Source: Cheiracanthium punctorium (Eukaryota; Arthropoda; Arachnida; Araneae; Cheiracanthiidae). Taken from it: DNA of 64,000 nt. Below, one piece after another: positions 11,505 through 22,157 of the stretch (its first letter is position 1; every line of letters begins with the position of its first letter). Below the pieces are notes generated by a model that worked only from the letters and a program-made list of their open reading frames with translations, was not told the origin of the DNA and did no database searches. The stretch spans positions 806,001 through 870,000 of the forward strand of contig JAWZYV010001839.1 of NCBI GenBank assembly GCA_038373885.1. The letters are read 5' to 3'. The translations under genes and the position numbers were made by a program.

Positions 11505-12660
11505 ATGGCTGATCTAAAAACAGTAAAAACTAATAAAAAGAGTTTGAAATGTAATATAACTAAGTTCGAAACGAAAGTAAATTTGACGGTTGAAAATGCA
11601 GACATTTCGCTTTTAGAATTTTATGAAGCAAAAATAGTTGAATTTAAAAATCGACTAAGTAACATTTTTGATAATCTATTCTCACATTATAAGGAAAAAG
11701 ATCCAGACGAATTAATTACCGAAAAATATACTATATCTGACAATTCGGATGAAATTCATTTGAAAATTAAAAGAAAAATTTTGTTTCTCAATTCTCCTCC
11801 AACAAAGAAAATTTGCTCAAAAGAAACTGTTGCGTGTAAAGAAACAATTTTTTGGGATATTAAATTGCCGAAATTATCGCCCCCGACTTTTAGTGGAAAA
11901 ACAGAGAAACGGATTGAGTTTGAGGATCTCTTTTCGGCATCTGTACATAAAAACAGTAATTTAACAAACGCGCAAAAACTGCAATACTTAAAAGGTTCTG
12001 GTAAAGAGGATGCATTGAATAAAATTCATTCCATCCCAATTACGATATTGCGTGGAATCTATTGGTTGATCGTTACTCCAATAAAAAGGATTAATTAGTT
12101 CTATCATAAAGAAGTTACTTTCAATACCGCCGGCATGTGATTCAACTCCGTCGCTTTTAAAATTTATTGATAGTGTACAGGAATGCTTACGATCTCTAAA
12201 CGCACTAGAACAAAAAGTAAAATCATTTTCAGATACGTTAATTGTTTAATTATTAGTGGAAAAGCTTGACAGAAATACTCGTTTTTGGTGGGAAGATCCT
12301 TAAAACTGGAGGACATAGGAACTGTAGAACAGTTGACGCAATTTTTAAAAGAACATTCTCGCACACTCTCGCATTACAAAACTCCCAAGAAAGAATTAAA
12401 ACGATTCCTTAGTAACAAAATTTTTACGCCGCTTTCAGACAATTCAAAGGTTTGTTTGAACTATAGGATTGATCCTCATTCTTTTTCGAAATGTTCACAG
12501 TTCTTGAATTTAACTGTAAAGAAACGATTTGAGTTTGTAAAAGCAAAAAAAAACGATGTCTAAACTGTTTTGCATCTCATTTAGTTAGCCACTGTAAAAG
12601 TATAAATAAATGTTGGAAATGTTATAAATTGCACCATTCTCTTTTACATTTTGATCGAAA
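11505..12660 (+). pseudogene. BEL/Pao gag remnant
   Basis: Starts at ATG 11505 (MADLKTVKTNKK). The frame runs to about 12098, then continues through shifts in 12100-12563. The motifs LPKLSPPTFSGK, FSASVHKNSNLTNAQKLQYL and LTQFLKEHSRTLSHYKTPKK are characteristic of the conserved gag region of BEL/Pao. Two zinc-knuckle-like units follow at 12557-12660 (CLNCFASHLVSHC and CWKCYKLHH). Gag would form the retroelement particle and bind its RNA. Several frameshifts and stops (for example at 12099 and 12248) make it non-functional. Confidence 0.88.
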
Positions 12661-12798
12661 TGAAGATAATTGTGAAAACGCAAACAAGGCTAGCAAACTT
12701 AATAATCTTGCGCCAAATGCAGATACATTTGTGCCTTAGCAGCCAGCCAATTAATTAGTAATCCTCGGGAAATAAAAAACGAAGAAGAGCATAGCCAT

Positions 12799-12984
12799 GT
12801 GTTATCAAGCAGCATAATACAGCCTAGCCGTAGAAAAGTTTTGCTTTCGACTGCATTAGTTTCGGTTCGCAATAACCTGGGATCGGTCTCAGTGGCTTGC
12901 GCTGTTTCAGATTGCGGGTCACAGAGTTCATTCCTTTCTAAAGAATTTCTAGGAGAAATAAGAGAGAAAACATGTCTCTATAAA
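12799..12984 (+). pseudogene. BEL/Pao aspartic protease remnant
   Basis: The translation includes VACAVSDCGSQSSFLSKEF. The DCGSQSSF core matches the catalytic Asp loop of BEL/Pao proteases. The frame is cut at about 12980 by the foldback element; matching pol sequence resumes near 13935 with the motif IPSSYIDVT. Confidence 0.82.
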
Positions 12985-13841
12985 ATAAATAAAAACTGTG
13001 TGAAAAAACACACATAAAATGTTATTTATAAGACGTCACGATCGTTTCGACCAAAATATTCTTTCGATCTTCATCAAAGCAGAGGGAACTCAAAAAGATA
13101 AACAAAGAAGCATCCCTACTAGCAATTTTGTTCGGGCTACCACCGGCCACGTAGCCAGCCGATGATGGCCCGAGCAAAATTGCTAGTAAGGATGTTGCCA
13201 CATGGAAACAAGAAAAGGCGAACAAAACCACGGAGAGGGGGGGGGAAAGGGAAGGGATAAAAAGAAAAGAAAAGAAGGAAAATGCATGAATAAATAATAA
13301 TAACGACAATAAAAAGCTAAAAAGAACACACAAACATACACAAAAAAGAAAAACAAAAGAAAACAGAACAAACAAAAGAACATAAAAACGCAATTTTTTT
13401 TTTTTTTTTTTTTTTTTTTATAAAGCAACAAACAGGACAGCACATTAGATGTGATGTCCTGTATGTTGTTTTTATTTTTAAAAAAAGTATTGTGTTTTTA
13501 GTATTTTTGTTTGTTCTGTTTTCTTTTTTGTGTATGTTTGTGTGTTTTTTTTTTGCTTTTCATTATTATTGTTATTATTATTTATTTATGTATTTTATTT
13601 GTCCTTCTTTTCTTTTCTTTTTATCCCTTCCTTTTTTTACCCTCTCCGTGGTTTTGTTCGCCTTTTCTTGTTTCCATGTGGCAACATGCTTGCTTGTTTA
13701 TCTTTTTCAGTTCCCTCTGCTTAGTGAGACGAAGGGCTTTGTCTGATGAAGACCGAAAGAATTTTTCGGTCGAAACGTTCGTAACGTTTTATAAGTATTA
13801 TTTTACATGTGTTTTTTTCACAAAGTTTTTATTTATTTTAT
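12980..13841. mobile_element. Foldback (giant inverted repeat) insertion in BEL/Pao pol
   Basis: Two arms of roughly 430 and 400 bp are inverted copies of each other. They run from ATAAAATAAATAAAAACT on the left to its complement ending at 13841. They meet at a short centre near 13425-13465 (CAGGACAGCACATT, then GATGTGATGTCCTG). Arms share TTTCGACC, TCTTTCGATCTTCATCA-like and GCAGAGGGAACT blocks. No transposase is present. Long A/T homopolymers near the centre may have grown by slippage. Confidence 0.85.
13114..13191. mobile_element. 78-bp hairpin micro-element with an empty site in the sister arm
   Basis: Reads CCCTACTAGCAATTTTGTTC and ends in the inverted copy of CCTTACTAGCAATTTTGCTC, a nearly perfect hairpin. 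It lies between GCAT and ATGTTGCC. The opposite foldback arm (about 13679-13692) has plain GCATGTTGCC when read in the same direction, so this is an insertion that duplicated AT. Confidence 0.82.
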
Positions 13842-14099
13842 CATTTGACACCAGTATTTTGAGTGATTTTTACATGTTTCTATATCTGTTTGAATGGTTT
13901 CTGTTTGAATAGTACAGTGCGTTTTAAGACTAGAGCGAATATCTCACATAATTAACTCGTTCCAACACTCGTTAGATTTTCTGATTATTCCTAAGATAAC
14001 TGATGTTATACCTTCAAGTTACATTGATGTAACTACTTAAATCTTCCTACAAATATAACATTAGCTGATCTTGAATTTTAGAGGCCTTATAGAATTCAC

Positions 14100-15409
14100 A
14101 TGTTGATTGGTAATGAAATCGCGTTTGATGTAATTAAAAATAAAAAATATCGCTTGCAAAATTCACAAATAAATCTACGAGAAACTGTGTTTGGGTTTGT
14201 GGCTTACGGAACAACAGAATTAGAGCAAAGTTCAAATTTTTGCGGCCTCAGCGTAGATGCGAGTAATGTTGAGAAACTCGTTGAGAAATTTTGGAAAACT
14301 TAGGATATCGAGACAAATAAATCTCTAAGCGACGAAGCTATTTATTGTGAAGAACACTTTAAATTAACTCATGATAAGAAAGCAGATGGGCGTTACATAT
14401 TTAAAATGCCTACGAAAGATGAACGTTCTTCGTTAGGAAAATCGCGAATAATTGCTAAAGGGCGTTTAGTTTGAACAAAAGGCTAGGTAGAAATCCGCAC
14501 ATGAAAGTTCTATATTGAGATTTTATAGAAGAATACGAAAAATTAGGGCAAATGGAAAAGGTCGAAGAAGAAGAATTGCCATACAATAATTATTATTCAC
14601 CGCATCATGAGGTTTATAAGCCACAATTGGCAACCATTTACTTTCGTGTTGTCTTTAATGCCTCTTCAAAATCATCCAATGGCAATTTCCTAAATGATGT
14701 TCTCTTGAAAGGAGAATTTGTTGAGGACCTGTATAAATTGATGCTACGATTTTGAACGAGTAAATTTGCATTTACCGCTAATATTCAGATGTTTAGGCAG
14801 ATTTTAATCACTCCATCGCAAAGGGATTACCTCCGCATCATATGGCCTAATAAAGACATTCAAGAGTTTTTGACTTTTAGATTGAAAACCGTTACGTAAG
14901 GGACAGCAGGAACACCTTTTTTAGCTGTCAGAACCTTAAAACAACTTGCTGAAGATGAATCTCGCAGCTTTCCCTTCGCTTTGGAAGCCGAAATGCGCGA
15001 TTTCTATGTAGACGACATACTTTCAGGTGCTAAAGGTTTAGAAACGGCACAAGAGCTAAAACTACAATTAAGCGAAATGCTTAGAAAAGGAGGTATGACC
15101 CTCCATAAGTGGTATTCAAATTCTACTGAACTTTTGAACAGTGACCATAGTTTAAATCAAGAACATCGATTACCAGATAATCAACACATATCAGTTAAAA
15201 CTTTAGGTATGAATTGGAAACATTTCGAAGATAATTTTGCATTTAAGGTGAATTGTGAGGAAGACTCATCTTGGACTAAAAGAAGTATTCTTTCTGTTAT
15301 TGCTAGACTGTTTGATCTGCTTGTTCTTCTCAGACCAATAGTGTGCAAGGCAAAGATTTTCATGCAGTTTGACGTGGGAAGATACAATACCCGCTACATT
15401 AGCTGCTGA
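14100..15409 (+). pseudogene. BEL/Pao reverse transcriptase remnant
   Basis: Broken into several frames. Landmarks in order: GNEIAFDVIK (about 14110), YYSPHHEVYKP (14588), RVVFNASSKSSNGNFLNDVL (14646), FTANIQMFRQILITPSQRDY-type sequence across frame changes (14765-14830), and DFYVDDILSGA at 14999. The catalytic YVDD box is at 15005-15016. Thumb-like sequence follows (ETAQELKLQLSEMLRKGGMT, LHKWYSNSTELL). The enzyme would copy retroelement RNA into DNA. At least four frame changes separate these blocks. Confidence 0.92.
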
Positions 15410-15964
15410 ATGGAACTATTCAGATGCCTCTCTAAAGCAAATAGAATTTCTATTCCTCGTTGGAATTTAGTGGATAATTCTCAAAAATATATTTTCCATT
15501 GCTTCTCAGATGCCTCAGCCGCAGCATTTGATAGTGTAGTTTATCTGCAATGTATACATGCACTTAATGCAGCCTTATCACAATTTATTACTAGCAAATC
15601 TCGAGTGGCACCCCTCAAAACAATCTCGATCCCGAGACTTGAACTTTGTTCTTGTTTCTTGGCATCCAAACTCAAAACTAGAGTTGAACTATCCTTGAAT
15701 CTTCCAATCAACAGCATAGTGATGAATAAGGATTCTACCTTTGCCTTGGCATGGTTAAGAAGTGAACCACATGTCTTAAAGACCTTCGTAGCGAATCGAG
15801 TGGAAAAGATACAGCGACTAAGCCACAACTGTACTTGGCAATACATACCATCCAAGTTGAACCCTGCTGATGTTCTTTCTCGAGGAGCCTCTCCTGAACA
15901 ACTTTCTAAAGAAGTCCTGCATTTCTCCAGAAACCTGATTCGTTTCGTCAAATGGAAGAAGTAA
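15410..15964 (+). pseudogene. BEL/Pao RNase H-like domain remnant
   Basis: An open stretch of 184 codons. HCFSDASAAAFDSVVYLQ carries the first acidic residue of the RNase H fold. ISIPRLELCSCFLASKL, KDSTFALAWLR and CTWQYIPSKLNPADVLSRG are signature BEL/Pao blocks. It is the longest surviving frame of the element. The domain removes RNA from the RNA-DNA hybrid in reverse transcription. Confidence 0.92.
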
Positions 15965-16369
15965 TGGACCCCTGTGCAGAAAAGTAGTTTTCTGATAAAC
16001 TTAAAGAGACATCCGATCAATGCCTTGTGACTTTAAAATCTGACATTATCGATAGATTCCTTAGCTTAAGTAATGATTATAGAAATCTAATTAATATTAT
16101 TAGTTTTATTTTTAGATTCTTAAATGATCGCAGAGGTCAAAAGAGAACAGGTCACCTGACGCGAAAAGAATTTGCCGCCCGTGAGATGAAGCTATTATCC
16201 TTAATCCAAAAAGAAAGACTTTCAAAGGATAAGTACGGTTGTGAAGTAACTTCTTCTAGTAAAATTTATAATGTTTTTTTGATTTAAAAAATATATATAA
16301 CGCGTTATTAGAGTAGGCGGTCGCCTACGAAACTCTGAACTGAATTATGATAGTAAGTTTCCTATTGTA

Positions 16370-17512
16370 TTGCTCCGGAACCATGCTATCGCAAATTTAA
16401 TTATGCTAGATCTACATAAACACAATGGTCATGCAGGAGCTCAAACTTCTACATTTAACTGGAGAAAAAGTTTGGCCCATTGGAGGCAGAAATATTCTTC
16501 ATCATTGTGTAACTTGTGCTAAATTTAATCCAAAATTTTATGAGGAAAAATTGGTTCATTTGCCCATAGAAAGATGTAGCCAATCTTACCCATTTAATAC
16601 CACAGGTGTCGATTTCTGCGACCTATTCATCATAAAAAACAAAATTCAAAGAAAGGGACCACTGCAAAAAAATTATATTGCAATATTTGTTTGTTTCGCA
16701 ACATTAATTTCGCAACGTTAATTTTGAGATTGTTTCAGATTTAACTTCAGATGCATTTATAGCTGCCTTAAAAAGATTTATTTCCCGAAGAGGAAAAATT
16801 ACAACAATCTTTACTGTTAATGGTCGTAATTTTGTCGGAGAACATAACGAGTTAAAACGCTTATCTAATTTAGTTAACAATCCTGATAACACATTGGCCA
16901 AATATCTTCCTTCAGAAAGCATTCAATGCAAATTCATACCCCCAAATCTCCTCACTTTGGTGGTCTTTGGGAAGCTGGGGTAAAATCGTTTAAATTTCAT
17001 CTTTCGCGATCAATGGAAATCTAAAATTGACATATGAAGAATTTTTAATAGTCACCAATCAGATAGAAGGCATATTAAATTCTCGACCTCTGGTCCCATT
17101 ATCAGCTGATGCTAATGACTTAAGAAACTAACACCCGCACACTTTCTAATAGGTAGACCTATTTTAAGCATTGTTGAACCTAATTTTACTGATTTATGAG
17201 AAAATGCATTGAGTAGATGGCAGCGCACAGCTAAAAATAACTCAGTATGTATGGAGAAGCCGGCAAAGAGATTACCTTAACCACAACAGCAAAAAAAATA
17301 AGTGATTCTTTACCAAAAGCAACATATCTAAAGGCACAATGGTTATCGTGAAGGAAGATAACATGCCCTTAAATTCTTGGGTGTTAGGTCGAGTTGAAAC
17401 GGCCATATATGGCAAAGACTATAAGATTCGTGTATGTTTAGTAAAAACCAAGCTTGGTGTTAACAAACGGCCTATTACTAAACTGGTTGTACTTCCAATA
17501 CCTAGTAAATAA
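16370..17512 (+). pseudogene. BEL/Pao integrase and C-terminal domain remnant
   Basis: The zinc-binding N-terminus appears as HKHNGHAG, then HHCVTCAKFNPK at about 16499. The core has TGVDFCDLF at about 16601 (first catalytic Asp), FTVNGRNFVGEH near 16815, where an Asn stands in the usual TDNG-type position, and PPKSPHFGGLWEAGVKS near 16940 (Glu region). [15 protein letters not shown] follows. The end (LNSWVLGRVETAIYGKD, then KRPITKLVVLP) matches the DUF5641-type C-terminus of BEL/Pao polyproteins. Frame changes occur around 16720, 16930, 17010 and later. Confidence 0.9.
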
Positions 17513-17576
17513 TTTGATTGATAAACAATTATTATTATGCAATTTGTATTGAAGGAAACTTCAATGCCAGGGGCTA

Positions 17577-17621
17577 TGTTCGCGCCTTCACGAGTTTCCT
17601 ATGTTTGGCGCTTTATTTGGC

Positions 17622-17654
<33 letters not shown>

Positions 17655-17824
17655 GTTTGTTCCGCCTCACCCCTCGCCTCTCCTTATGTTCACTTGGATT
17701 TTGTATCACTTGTTTGTTTGTTGTACTTTGATATCTCGCTTGGATTCGCAGAAATAAATTTTCTATTGCTTGTAATTGCTTTTGACTTCTTTGGAAATAC
17801 TACAGTCCACTTACGGCGGAAACA
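17577..17824 (+). repeat. BEL/Pao 3' LTR
   Basis: The partner of 11111-11337. It is longer mainly because of a T run of about 31 at 17622-17652. It ends AACA, then the ACGAC duplication. Confidence 0.92.
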
Positions 17825-17829
17825 ACGAC

Positions 17830-19682
17830 GTTTCCGACCCCGTATTGCTATGTGATTCTGAGCCGTCTCTGTACCCTACACCCCTTGCAAGTTTGTCAGT
17901 CTGGTAGCGAATCACCCAGTATATGTATGTGCTTTTGCTTATCCTATGTAAGGTATTACGATAAGCTCTAATACTCTGCTGTTTCTTTAAACAACGAAAG
18001 TAAAATTAAAATCAGAAAACATTTAATTTCATTTAAAAATAACCCCGGTCAACACGATTTTTGCGTCTGACTTCTACATGTTAAATTTTAGTTTCTCCTA
18101 CGCCAAAACTAAGGAAAATAATTTTTTGGGAAAATAATTCACTGATTTAGATATATATATATAATTTCACTCTAAATTATGATCAGAAAAGTTTTTGCTG
18201 GATATAAAAGTCTTTTTTATTCAAGATTTGTGATAAACAATAACATATAAATGTAAAATAATAAGAAATTAATGTCTAAAAGGGAATATTTTTCGTATTT
18301 CTTTTATGTTCGTATGAGCAAATAATAATACAAACAAATAATAATATTACAAATAATACTACAAATAATACTACAAGCAATACTACAGAGTTACAAATAA
18401 TAATACAGTTTACTTTCGGGTTAATCAAAGTGCTGCCATCTTTCGTTTATGAAATAAATTAAAATATACTTATCGACGTAAATCAGACAAAAGCAAACTT
18501 TAAGAACTAAAAATGAAAATTTAACTGTTTTTCAATGTCTAGAATCAGAATTTAAGCATGAGAATAGAACCCCCCCCCCCCAAAAATTTTTGTTGTTGGC
18601 CAGTGTAATTAATTGTTTGGGGTCGCTTTGCCCTCCCACCCCCCGCATTTCGGAGGCACTTTCAGGTCTGTATTCGGGGATTGCGGGGTCTTAGGGTATA
18701 CTACTGCTGGGGGAATAAACCCTTGTGGTGAACACTTTCCAAACATTGTGTTGAGGGGGCGCAAAATTCAAACCCTGCCAGGAGCAATCATGACCCCTAG
18801 TTACAACGCTGTTGCTTTTTCCTGTCAACTGAATGCTGTCGGCCACCTCAAGTTTGCGGTTTTCTTGACCCTTCCAGGAACAAAACAACCCTCTGCCAGA
18901 AAGTCGCTTTTCCAATTAGGCACGCTAGGCACGTGCCTAGAGCGCAAAAGATTCGGGGGCTCATAAAACTGAAGGGCGAAAAGAAAGCATCTTTCAACTT
19001 ACTTGAAGAATCTTAACTAGATTTGAAAAACTGTCGGGCCCAAAGTTACGAGAACGCTTCGAACATGTCGGGAGTGTACACAGGTCTTTAGTCGATTACC
19101 GTGGTAACCTACAAAAGGTTGCGGGGGTGGGGGTGCGTTGTGCCTTAAGGTAAGAAATGAACAAGTGTGGCCAGCCACTATCCGTCCTTGCGACTGCCAG
19201 TTGCCCGCCCGTTACGCGTAGATTGCAGAGGTGGTGGATAACGAAGACTCCCAAAGAGCAGCAACAAAGAAAGGGTAAAGAAACAGAGAGTTACGGAAAA
19301 AGCCCGTCCAAACCCCAACTGGATAGGTAAGAACTGAAGGAGGGGGTTGCTCTGAAAATATTTGGAGGTAGGCTAACAATTTGATGTTCCTAGGGCGCTG
19401 GGAAGGTTAAAAACGGACCTGTTGGTACTTCTGACCAATTCATTTGAGACTGTTATTGCTCACAAAAACTTCTGCTTTCCTTGTGAAAAAGCTCCGTATC
19501 CGCAGGCATTCGACTTATCGCATAGTAGCAGCACCACACGCCTTGAGTCTTAACCAATATAAGAAATAAATTATTTGACAGTAGAAAGACTGGCGCGAAA
19601 TTTTTGAGGGGGCTCAGCCCCTTCTATAAAAATATTGAGGGGCTGAAGACTCCTCAAGCCCCGTGGAATCGGCGCCTATGAC
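17830..19682. other. Intronic DNA with GC-rich repeat debris
   Basis: No supported gene. 18540-19680 is richer in GC than its surroundings and contains G/C-run blocks (CCCCCCCCCCAAAAATTTT at 18570, GAGGGGCTCAGCCCCTTC near 19608, GGAATCGGCGCC near 19664). These resemble ends of hAT MITEs, but no matched pair with a target duplication was found. A 117-codon frame at 18613-18966 has no recognised motif. Confidence 0.4.
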
Positions 19683-19828
19683 TTTGCTGCGGAAATTCAC
19701 ATTCATTATGCAATTTCCCACATTCGTAACACATTTCTGTATGCATGATCTCCGAGGATATGTTGTCCTATCCCTCCACATGTATGTTCAATAATGCCTA
19801 GTTGTGTTGTTATTGAGTCTAGACCTGG
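19683..19828. repeat. 145-bp dispersed repeat, copy B (tandem)
   Basis: Corresponds block by block to 9309-9453, from GGAAATTCACATTCATTATG to GAGTCTAGACCTGGCA, and is followed directly by copy C. Confidence 0.8.
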
Positions 19829-19980
19829 CAGCGGAATTTCACATTTATTCAGCAATTTCACACATTCGCGACATATTTAGATATGCTTGATCTCCGACGA
19901 AATGTTGTCCTATCTCTCCAAGTGTTTGAGTATGTTCAATAATGCCTAGCTGTGTTGTTTTTGCGTCTAGACCTGGCAGC
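19829..19980. repeat. 145-bp dispersed repeat, copy C (tandem)
   Basis: Second tandem unit, from GCGGAATTTCACATTTATTC to GCGTCTAGACCTGGCA. The junction with copy B falls after TCTAGACCTGGCA, the same point where copy A stops. Confidence 0.8.
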
Positions 19981-21199
19981 GGACAGCTTGCAGAAGAATT
20001 CAGAACACCGGGTAGTTTCACACTTTCATTACACATCTCATCAAACGCTTTCGAAATAGAGAATTAATCACTTTTGAAGAAATGTTTGATTTTGCGGTTC
20101 ATTATCAGTTTAAGTATAATTGATCGCAAAGTCAAACGGGTTGCACAATTAACAGACTCTCAAAGAGACTCTCAGACGCTCTCCCATTCCTCCAACTTTG
20201 TTTAAATTATTCATTTTAAAATCTTCTTTCAAAATTTGAATAAATTTCGGTATTTTCTACCCGTAAGATTTTATGTGCCTCCCTCTAACTTCTTATAACT
20301 CTGTGATTGTGGTCAGACAAATAATGTATTTAAAAACTGGGTTATATTAGACTTTTAAAAATAACAAGGGAGTTGTAGAATACAATGCCTAACGTTATCG
20401 TGAACTCAACCTGCGCAATCGGAGTCATTGCTGGAGTTCTATCAGCTTTTTCATATAACATCTTTAAAAGAGATAACAAATAGGATTTTTATATGCATGT
20501 CTGATGTCGATAAACAGCTCTTTTTTTGTGGAACTAAATTTTATTTTTCAAAAATTTGTTCCTTTAAATAATCGAATATTCCCATTTGCACAGTCAAATA
20601 ATAAAAATTACGCGTTTGTGTTCATTGAAGTTTTGTAGAAATGAATAAAATGAAGATATACATCAAAACAATCCTTTTTGGTCTTGTTTGATATAAAGAT
20701 GAAACAAAATTGTGTAATTGTATCCTAGGACTTCCCTTGAGGTCCCACACAATATTTATTCTTGTCAGACTGGAAAGGAACAGCTGAATAAGATTGATAG
20801 ATAGACTGGTTGCGAACACGGAGAGAGTTTCAAATTACTTTATCAGAATTGTTTTTTGTTATTTCAATAGTATTTTGAATGGGTCTTTGGTTTTCGATTT
20901 ATATATAAATTGGATAGTTGCGTATGGCAGCTGAGTTTTTGATCGCAATTAAATTTCTTGGTTTTTATTTTACTCTAGGTATTCTTAAGGGTGTATGGCG
21001 AAGAAGCGAATTTTCGAGAAGCTCACCCCACTCCCCCTTGGCTCCAACAGCAGTATTCGGCCTCTAAAAACCACTGGTAGTGGATTTTCGATAGGATCCT
21101 TTCCCCACAGCAGTAGCCTCAATTATTGCAAAACGGCAGACTACCTTCAACCAGTATATTGTTGCAAAAATGTCTGCTTAGTTCTCGGGTTCGCCGTTT
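19981..21199. other. Non-coding intron, nothing recognised
   Basis: AT-rich with no gene or paired element ends found. Open frames at 20622-20819 (minus) and 20995-21297 (plus) lack recognisable motifs. Confidence 0.4.
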
Positions 21200-21459
21200 C
21201 AGGGCCGGCCCAAGGGTGGTGCAAAGGAAAGAAATCGCCTAAGGCCACGTGCTTAAAGAGGCCCCACTTCTGGGGCATTTTTTTACTATCACATTAGACC
21301 GAGCTTGGTAGATGGCTGCGATATGTCCCGAAAAAGGCCGAGAAATAAAGCTAATATATATTAGCAGTGCTAGTAGTAACTTACATAAGACATGATAAAA
21401 AAGAGGTCCCGCTCTTGCACTTCTCCTGGGGCCCCCGCAAGCCCCTCGGGCCGGCCCTG
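21200..21459. mobile_element. hAT-type MITE (CAGGGCCGGCCC termini)
   Basis: The first 12 bases CAGGGCCGGCCC are exactly inverted at the end (GGGCCGGCCCTG). A 260-bp interior has no transposase. Flanks CGCCGTTT and GTCGTTCA are not a clean duplication, so the target site has decayed or the border is off by a base. Confidence 0.75.
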
Positions 21460-22157
21460 GTCGTTCAAAAGTCCAGTGTATGTAGAAAGTTCTAGTAAGC
21501 TGTCCGCTTGTCAAGATAAAACACAAATTTTATTGCTTCGTGAAGTTCGTCGAACCCTCTGCTACACACAAGTAATTAACTAACAGTAACTTGACTTATG
21601 ACAATCAGCTTAGAACCGAAGTTTTCTCAGATGCCGTATTCCACACACAAAATAAAACTCTTCCACAGTCTAAAATTCAGTGGAAATACTCGAAGAAAAT
21701 TGAGATCTATTCCTCAGCAAAAAACAATAAAGTATTTACAAACAGCATTCATAAACAAGCTTCCAAAAACAAACAAAATATTGCTTCTATAAGCGCCAAT
21801 ACAGAACTTTATGCTCTCAGCAGAACGGACGTTTGCTTGTCACAGTAGTCAACAGCAAACTAAACTGAATTCGGCTGCCCTGCCCTTCTTATATATAGGT
21901 TGGCAAAAACCTTACAGACCCTTAAATACGTACACACATACACCAAAGGGTAATTCTGGAGGAAAGCACGTGACCGTGGTCGGACCATTACCTAAATATA
22001 TGGTAGGACGGTATTGCGATTGAAATGGATAAATGGCTCTGAAACTGCCATTGACCTAATGTGTTGAAATGTATTTGAGTGTTTCTGTAGAAGAACTAAA
22101 AGTGATAAAGACACTATTTTCGACTGCGAGATTCATTTTGCAACCCTTAACAACATA
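21460..22157. other. Non-coding stretch with an unexplained 85-codon frame
   Basis: The frame at 21591-21848 is open and polar, and a second frame over the same bases is open too. No motif was recognised, so it is not called as a gene. Confidence 0.35.

Larger units (their letters stand above)
11111..17824 (+). mobile_element. BEL/Pao LTR retrotransposon, decayed but full length
   Basis: Related direct repeats (11111-11337 and 17577-17824) enclose gag, protease, reverse transcriptase, RNase H and integrase remnants in BEL/Pao order, all on the + strand. A perfect 5-bp target duplication ACGAC flanks it (11106-11110 and 17825-17829), so the borders are firm. LTRs start with TGTT; the 3' LTR ends in CA and the 5' LTR in TA. 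Many stops and frameshifts show that it is dead. It was later hit by a foldback insertion at 12980-13841. The LTRs differ at many positions, which fits an old insertion. Confidence 0.93.

Noticed and set aside
13022..13912. Several open frames of 80-130 codons rich in Phe, Leu, Cys and Val, some resembling membrane proteins
   Set aside because: They are translations of the T-rich and A-rich foldback arms, appear in parallel frames, and come from low-complexity DNA.
17518..17855. Phe-rich open frames near the BEL/Pao 3' end
   Set aside because: They translate the T run of the 3' LTR.
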